From positions 1-10,291 of the forward strand of contig JAMDCX010000120.1 in the NCBI GenBank assembly GCA_023489375.1: DNA of 10,291 bases, given 5' to 3'. Numbering within the stretch: the stretch's first letter is position 1; each line of letters starts with the position of its first letter. Below the pieces are notes generated by a model that was not told where the DNA came from, did no database searches, and was given only the letters and a program-made list of their open reading frames with translations. Below, piece after piece: positions 6,655-10,291 of the stretch. The DNA is from Planctomycetota bacterium. Its GTDB lineage: Bacteria; Planctomycetota; Phycisphaerae; WQYP01. The position numbers and the translations under genes were made by a program.

Positions 6655-6690
6655 ATTGTCAAATGTTGTGGATTGTGAATCTTAGGCGGC
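6655..6690 (-). repeat. IS256-type right-end repeat, copy A
   Basis: On the minus strand this covers the last transposase codons and the end CTAAGATTCACAATCCACAA, then CATTTGACAAT. It aligns without gaps to 6839-6874 at 27 of 36 positions. The CCACAAC-TTTGACAAT pattern after the transposase stop resembles IS256-family termini, from memory. Confidence 0.55.
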
Positions 6691-6837
6691 CAGTATTTTG
6701 ACTCCATCTTCGAACTTTATTCCAGCCAGTACATCCTTAAGCAACTCCGATCCATTGATCCTCTGAAAGCCTCCCTGGGCACTCTGGCACAGTTTATGCA
6801 CCATGGCCAAGCAGGCCTTGCGACTTCTGACCTGAGA
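6682..6837 (-). pseudogene. C-terminal remnant of an IS256 (Mutator-type) transposase
   Basis: Reading minus, about 51 residues are recognisable, from SQVRSRKACLAMVHKL through CQSAQGGFQRINGSELLKDV to GIKFEDGVKILAA and a stop at 6682-6684. This matches the C terminus of IS256-family transposases, whose usual pattern is LAMVFKL...AQ..WRRLNG..LL.EVI.GVKF.DG. The catalytic core is absent, so it is a dead fragment. Although the frame can be extended upstream to an ATG at 6903, that part overlaps the HemW gene and shows no family likeness. The fragment lies between the two imperfect repeats 6655-6690 and 6839-6874. Confidence 0.7.
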
Positions 6838-6838
6838 T

Positions 6839-6874
6839 ACTATTAAAAGTTGTGGACAGCGAATCTCATGCGGC
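6839..6874 (-). repeat. IS256-type right-end repeat, copy B, overlapping the end of hemW
   Basis: This aligns ungapped with 6655-6690 (27 of 36 identical) in the same orientation. It includes the last two Ala codons and stop of HemW, then GATTCGCTGTCCACAACTTT. The repeat covers the same relative place (Ala-Ala, stop, terminal sequence) in both copies, so the HemW tail may be IS-derived. Confidence 0.5.
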
Positions 6875-8179
6875 GTCATGCTGCTGAAACGCTTCCAGTA
6901 CATCGGCCAATATGGTATCCGAAACCGCTATTCCAGTTTCAGTTAAAGTCAGTGTATCGTTGGCCACCGCCAACAATCCCAAGTCGGAATAACGATGGAT
7001 CACTTCAGCTAAAATCCGCATCGGATTTACACCGGTGCGGAGCTGGAACTCCTGCAACTGAATGCCATCCTGAAGCCGCAGCTGTAATATGGCCAATTCC
7101 CCCCAGCGGGACCAGCCGGTGAGATGTTCCATTTCGGTTATAGGAAGTTTTGGAGTACTGGTGTTCAAGGCGTCCAGATAGCGTGCGAGACTCGGAACGT
7201 TTTTCCAGCGAAAACCGGAATGATATCCTGCCGCTGAAGGCCCCACCGCCAGATGATTGTGCGCCTGCCAATAATGGATGTTATGCCGACAGGCGCGGCC
7301 CGGCAGCGCGTAGTTTGAAATTTCATAACGCGCTAATCCCGCCTCTGCCAGGCGCGCACGACAGTGCTCAAGCATGGCAATTTGCAATTCATCATCTACC
7401 GGTTGGAATTCACCACGTTTCATCCGTGCGGTCATAGGAGTGTTGGGTTCATACATTAAACTATAACAGGACAAATGTGCGGGATTTAACGCTATCGCCT
7501 GTTCCAGGTTAAGGTTCCACTGCGCCAAGGTTTGTCCGGGAATGCCGAAAATCAGGTCTAAATTAATATTGGCAATGCCGGAATTGCGGGCCAGGTCCAT
7601 CGCCATGGGAACATTTTCAGGTTGATGATCGCGTTGCAGCACCGCCAACTCGGTAACCGAAAAACTCTGCGCTCCAAAGCTGATACGATTGACACCGCCA
7701 TCACTCAATACGTTGGCCCGCGGAGCGTCAAAAGTGTTCGGATTGGCTTCTACGGTAAATTCCACTAGATGGTTGGTGTTTATGGAATGATCTATGATTT
7801 CCAGTAACTGCGCCAAGGCGTGCGGCGGTAATAGGGTTGGCGTTCCGCCGCCGATAAAAATGGTTTCCGGCGTGGGGCGACCGAAATGGGCCACCTGCAA
7901 TTCCAATTCTCTGGCCAAAGCGTTGAGAAAGGCTTCGACCTGTTCCAGGTGGCCGGCCAGGGAAAAAAAATCGCAGTAATGACACTTGCTGGCACAAAAC
8001 GGGATATGCACATAAAGTGCGTCAACAGCTGAACATGGATCCAATTCCGTAACTGGCGGCAAGGGATAAAATCCGTGCGGTGTTCGCTGGGGCATCTGAG
8101 GTCCAGGGCAGGGCCGGGGTTTCGAGCCTTGACTATGGCTTGCAATACCTGGACCGGTTATAATACTTTCTTGGTACAT
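6866..8179 (-). CDS. hemW: HemW, heme chaperone (radical SAM, HemN-like)
   Basis: This 437-residue protein has YVHIPFC-ASK-C-HY-C-DF: Cys62, Cys66 and Cys69 bind the radical-SAM 4Fe-4S cluster. The residue after Asp70 is Phe, as in HemW; true coproporphyrinogen dehydrogenase HemN has CxxxCxxCxC. GGGTPTLL (110-117) is the SAM-binding glycine motif. FTVEANP, RISFGAQSF, NLDLIFGIPGQT and SCYSLMYEPNT follow in family order, with a HemN C-terminal domain (EISNYA, HNIHYWQ, AAGYH, LRLQDGI). HemW proteins insert heme into cytoplasmic or membrane haemoproteins. The first ~50 residues are longer than usual. The internal ATG at 8095, giving 409 residues, is a fair alternative start, and neither start has a strong ribosome site. 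The final residues, after VLEAF, fall in an IS256-end-like repeat, so the native C terminus may have been a little different. Confidence 0.93.
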   Translation of the reverse strand: MYQESIITGPGIASHSQGSKPRPCPGPQMPQRTPHGFYPLPPVTELDPCSAVDALYVHIPFCASKCHYCDFFSLAGHLEQVEAFLNALARELELQVAHFGRPTPETIFIGGGTPTLLPPHALAQLLEIIDHSINTNHLVEFTVEANPNTFDAPRANVLSDGGVNRISFGAQSFSVTELAVLQRDHQPENVPMAMDLARNSGIANINLDLIFGIPGQTLAQWNLNLEQAIALNPAHLSCYSLMYEPNTPMTARMKRGEFQPVDDELQIAMLEHCRARLAEAGLARYEISNYALPGRACRHNIHYWQAHNHLAVGPSAAGYHSGFRWKNVPSLARYLDALNTSTPKLPITEMEHLTGWSRWGELAILQLRLQDGIQLQEFQLRTGVNPMRILAEVIHRYSDLGLLAVANDTLTLTETGIAVSDTILADVLEAFQQHDAA

Positions 8180-8243
8180 GGCGTTAGGGCCGATAAATTA
8201 TGATAGTTTAACATAATTTGCGGAAGAATGGATATACATACAC

Positions 8244-8248
8244 GGAGG
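8244..8248 (+). promoter_or_regulatory. Ribosome binding site deciding the FHA start
   Basis: GGAGG lies 6 bp before the ATG at 8255 and is an ideal Shine-Dalgarno. The in-frame ATG at 8228 has none and is rejected as the start. Confidence 0.85.
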
Positions 8249-8254
8249 CCATCG

Positions 8255-8761
8255 ATGGATCTGGTTCTGGTTATTTTCAAGGAGGATGGACAGAGACGGG
8301 AATTTTCTCTGCTTAAAGAGCAGACAACTTTAGGGCGGTCGGATGAATCTGATCTGCAGATTCCGCTGCCTACGGTCTCGCGCAATCACTGTGAGATCGT
8401 TATTCAGGATAATACGCCGATGCTCAAAGACCTGGAGAGTTCCAACGGCACGTATCATAACAATCAGCGTATTACCGCGCCGCAAGCACTGGTCGCGGGG
8501 GATCACATTCGCGTTGGACCGGTGACGTTTACCGTTGTTATTGACGGAGAGCCCCGCCAGATCAAGCCCATCCGCACCATTCTAGGTGATATGGCCATGG
8601 AACCGGTGCAGGATCACACCTTAACGGAAACCGGGGATACTGTTGATGTTACACCGGGGAAGTCCATCCCGATCGCCCAGCCTATTGAAGATAAAATCAG
8701 TCTGGACGATGACGATGATGACCATGACACGCTTAAGGCCCTGGAAAATCTCAATCCGTGA
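8255..8761 (+). CDS. FHA-domain protein with acidic C-terminal tail
   Basis: This 168-residue cytoplasmic protein starts at 8255, where GGAGG is correctly placed. Residues 1-95 form a forkhead-associated domain, which binds phosphothreonine peptides. The key residues are present: LGR (26-28), SRNH (42-45) and SSNGTY (62-67). After that comes a low-complexity linker rich in Thr, Pro and Val with several TLT/TVD-type segments that could themselves be phosphorylated, then a run of six Asp in SLDDDDDDHD near the end. No kinase or phosphatase gene is nearby, so its partner is unknown. It is divergent from HemW, with 75 bp between the starts, and convergent with the ABC ATPase gene, overlapping it by 11 bp. 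Function beyond phosphopeptide binding is not predictable. Confidence 0.9.
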   Translation: MDLVLVIFKEDGQRREFSLLKEQTTLGRSDESDLQIPLPTVSRNHCEIVIQDNTPMLKDLESSNGTYHNNQRITAPQALVAGDHIRVGPVTFTVVIDGEPRQIKPIRTILGDMAMEPVQDHTLTETGDTVDVTPGKSIPIAQPIEDKISLDDDDDDHDTLKALENLNP

Positions 8762-9890
8762 CCCGGGCGGAGATGGCGGAGGATAAATTCCGTCCCGCGG
8801 GGTCAAAGAGATGGCATTTTTCCATGGCCACATAAAAAGTGGCCGGCGCCTGCAGATGGATTCCCGCCAGGTGATGTGTTTCTGTGCGGCAGACCATGGG
8901 CGGCTGATTTGGAAGCGTAAAATAAATATCCGCTTTATCCCCCAGCGGCTCAATGACACTGACCATACCGTGAAGAGAGTTTTTCACACCGGCAAATCGA
9001 CCTTCATTAGCCAGTGACAGTACCTCCGGACGAATCCCCAGAACCATCGGACCATGGTAGTTACCGCCAAGACCTTTGGTCAGTTTGTCGGGCAACAACA
9101 GGGTCTGGTCCCCACAAACAAAATTCCGCTCATTATCTATATTCCCGGCAATAAAATTCATCGGTGGAGTACCCACGAATGAAGCGACAAACTGATTCAC
9201 CGGATGTTCATAAACTTCCAGCGGCGGCGCACACTGCTGAATCAGGCCATCCTTCATGACCACGATGCGATCCCCCAGCGTCATGGCTTCTTCCTGGTCA
9301 TGCGTAACATAAATAGTAGTGGTTTGAAGACGCAAATGCAGTTTCTTTATTTCTGAACGGGTTTCCACACGGAGTTTGGCATCCAGATTAGACAGCGGTT
9401 CATCAAAAAGAAAGGCCTTGGGATTCCGGACAATGGCCCGGCCTACCGCCACCCTCTGCCTCTGCCCGCCAGAAAGCGCCTTGGGTTTGCGCTGCAGGTA
9501 ATCGGTCAGTCCAAGAATAGCGGCGGCCTGGCGTACCCGCTGATCGATTAACTGTTTGGTCAGCCCCAATTCACGGCGGCGAAGCTGCAATGAAAAAGCC
9601 ATATTTTTGTACACACTCATGTGCGGATACAAGGCATAATTCTGAAACACCATGGCGATGTCGCGATCCTTCGGGGCAATGTCATTGACGATCCGGCCAT
9701 CAATGCTCAGAGTGCCTTCAGAAATTTCCTCCAAACCGGCGACCATGCGCAATGTCGTGGTTTTGCCGCAGCCGGAAGGACCTACCAGTACAACAAACTC
9801 GCGATCTTTTATGGCCAGGTTAATGCGATTGACAGCCCGCACGCCACCGGGATAAATCTTGGAAACTTCTTTGAGTTCGACGGTAGCCAT
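8751..9890 (-). CDS. ABC transporter ATPase, MalK/UgpC/MsmK-type, sugar uptake
   Basis: This 379-residue ATPase is predicted to energise a sugar importer at the inner membrane face. The start at 9890 (MATVELKEVSKIYPGG) is the family start. A longer frame from 10052 adds 54 unrelated residues. Visible motifs are Walker A GPSGCGKTT (37-45), the Q-loop (Gln83 in FQNYALYPHM), the signature LSGGQ (139-143), Walker B with Asp163-Glu164, the D-loop SNLD (167-170) and the H-loop His197. The C-terminal part carries the MalK-type TOBE/OB domain (VGTPPMNFI, VLGIRPEV, VIEPLGDKADIYF). An AAGGA lies 12 bp before the ATG, longer than ideal. No permease or binding-protein genes are adjacent, so it may be a shared ATPase serving several importers. 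The upstream region holds IS66-type ends. Confidence 0.94.
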   Translation of the reverse strand: MATVELKEVSKIYPGGVRAVNRINLAIKDREFVVLVGPSGCGKTTTLRMVAGLEEISEGTLSIDGRIVNDIAPKDRDIAMVFQNYALYPHMSVYKNMAFSLQLRRRELGLTKQLIDQRVRQAAAILGLTDYLQRKPKALSGGQRQRVAVGRAIVRNPKAFLFDEPLSNLDAKLRVETRSEIKKLHLRLQTTTIYVTHDQEEAMTLGDRIVVMKDGLIQQCAPPLEVYEHPVNQFVASFVGTPPMNFIAGNIDNERNFVCGDQTLLLPDKLTKGLGGNYHGPMVLGIRPEVLSLANEGRFAGVKNSLHGMVSVIEPLGDKADIYFTLPNQPPMVCRTETHHLAGIHLQAPATFYVAMEKCHLFDPAGRNLSSAISARVTD

Positions 9891-10027
9891 GAATCTACAA
9901 ATTCCTTTTCGTAACGCGGGGTCAGGCACAACAGCCTGGAGCAGAGATTCCCCGCCGCCGGAACGAATCCTCAAAACCATGTTATCATCAGTAAAACCCG
10001 ACGTAAATTCAATAGATACCGCCATAC

Positions 10028-10039
10028 GTAACCGTTCAC
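10028..10039 (+). repeat. IS66-type left terminal repeat, solo copy
   Basis: GTAACCGTTCAC is followed by GG, as at 10182 and close to the left end at 3138 (followed by GA). No right-end partner is found in the 140 bp that follow. It may be the left end of a MITE or IS interrupted by the element that seems to begin at 10182. A LacI-type operator for the ATPase gene is the alternative reading. Confidence 0.5.
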
Positions 10040-10100
10040 GGAATGGCCCCAAACGTTCCCATGGTTTGAAGTAATAACCCGGCGTTGTTTTTGTTGACCG

Positions 10101-10128
10101 AAAATAATCAGTAGAATGCGGAAGTCAA
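10101..10128 (-). promoter_or_regulatory. Candidate promoter for the ABC ATPase gene
   Basis: On the minus strand TTGACT (10123-10128) and TATTTT (10101-10106) are separated by 16 bp, with matches to consensus of five and four of six. Transcription would begin near 10094 and cross the repeat at 10028. The promoter lies between the two IS66-type ends, so it may be carried by inserted DNA. Confidence 0.3.
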
Positions 10129-10181
10129 GAGGTAACTTAGCCCACCTGCAGGCCGCTTGGTGAAAGGCCGTGTGCTGTGGG

Positions 10182-10291
10182 GTAACCGTTCACGGGATCG
10201 AAGGAAGAAGCGAAGGTCTGGCTGGGTGCAACCATAAATTTTTAGTAAAAGCCCCGCAACCGCCATCAGTTTGTATATTCGAGAAGTATCC
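10182..10291 (+). mobile_element. Probable left end of an IS66-family element running out of the window
   Basis: It begins GTAACCGTTCACGGGATCGA. Read inward, the terminal 12-mer is identical to that of the IS66 right end at 317-328. The next 98 bp contain no recognisable gene, which is compatible with the short leader before an IS66 accessory gene. The element's right part lies outside the window, so this could equally be a MITE. The 8 bp before it are GCTGTGGG. Confidence 0.45.

Larger units (their letters stand above)
9891..10291. other. Non-coding region upstream of the ABC ATPase with IS66-type ends
   Basis: No gene is supported in these 401 bp. The region holds two copies of GTAACCGTTCAC in the same orientation (10028 and 10182), a possible minus-strand promoter between them, and the leader of the ATPase gene. 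The open frame extending the ATPase upstream to 10052 lacks family likeness and passes through the repeat. Confidence 0.65.

Noticed and set aside
8228..8254. Upstream ATG for the FHA gene
   Set aside because: It has no ribosome site, whereas the ATG at 8255 has GGAGG 6 bp before it.
9891..10052. N-terminal extension of the ABC ATPase to an ATG at 10052
   Set aside because: The added 54 residues match nothing in the family, and the conserved MATVELKEVSKIYPGG start is at 9890.
329..10181. Composite transposon bounded by the two IS66 ends
   Set aside because: The two elements face the same way, but the bases outside them (CTGGTTAT and GCTGTGGG) differ, the segment carries ordinary chromosomal genes such as hemW, and the outer ends are not visible.
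1..10291. CRISPR array, tRNA or rRNA genes
   Set aside because: I saw no regularly spaced repeats with unique spacers and no tRNA or rRNA signatures on either strand.

Overview
The window suggests a Gram-negative, carbohydrate-degrading bacterium. It has an exported glucan-active lipoprotein paired with a LacI-type regulator, a MalK/UgpC-type sugar-transport ATPase, a HemW heme chaperone and an FHA-domain protein. A PVC-group bacterium (Planctomycetota or Verrucomicrobiota) would fit this mix, but nothing here proves it and I hold the placement loosely. Base composition is close to balanced. The block at about 4.7-6.6 kb looks richer in G+C than its surroundings.

Layout, left to right. (1) At 1-328 is the right end of an IS66-family element: the last ~105 codons of its transposase, then the terminal repeat. 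(2) At 325-2777 on the minus strand is a LacI-family regulator followed 26 bp later by a glucoamylase-type (PF10091/GH144-like) lipoprotein. The IS66 end supplies the last codon base and the stop codon of the glucoamylase gene. (3) At 2778-3482 is a ~700 bp intergenic region with a 122-bp IS66-type MITE (perfect 12-bp terminal repeats, 8-bp target duplication with one mismatch) and a hairpin-forming leader. (4) At 3483-4583 is a multipass membrane protein of unknown function, closed by a strong rho-independent terminator. (5) At about 4696-6654 is a fragment of what looks like a defence island: the decayed C-terminal tail of a probable DUF1156-type DNA methyltransferase, an intact AlbA_2/HATPase (Schlafen-type) protein, and the first codons of a gene that may be DUF499. 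It is cut off by IS256-type remnants at 6655-6874. (6) At 6866-8179 (minus) is HemW, whose last residues and stop lie in an IS256-end-like repeat. (7) At 8255-8761 (plus) is an FHA-domain protein. (8) At 8751-9890 (minus) is a sugar ABC-transporter ATPase converging on the FHA gene. (9) At 9891-10291 is non-coding sequence with two more IS66-type left ends (10028 and 10182). The second probably begins an IS66 element that continues past the window.

The most notable feature is the repeated 12-mer GTAACCGTTCAC, or its complement, at five places. It resembles a LacI/CcpA-type operator, and a LacI gene lies between two copies, so an operator reading is tempting. Its position right after an IS66 transposase, the MITE with a target duplication, and consistent left-end and right-end flanking bases argue that it is first an IS66 terminal repeat. 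The second notable feature is the broken defence locus with one intact member left.
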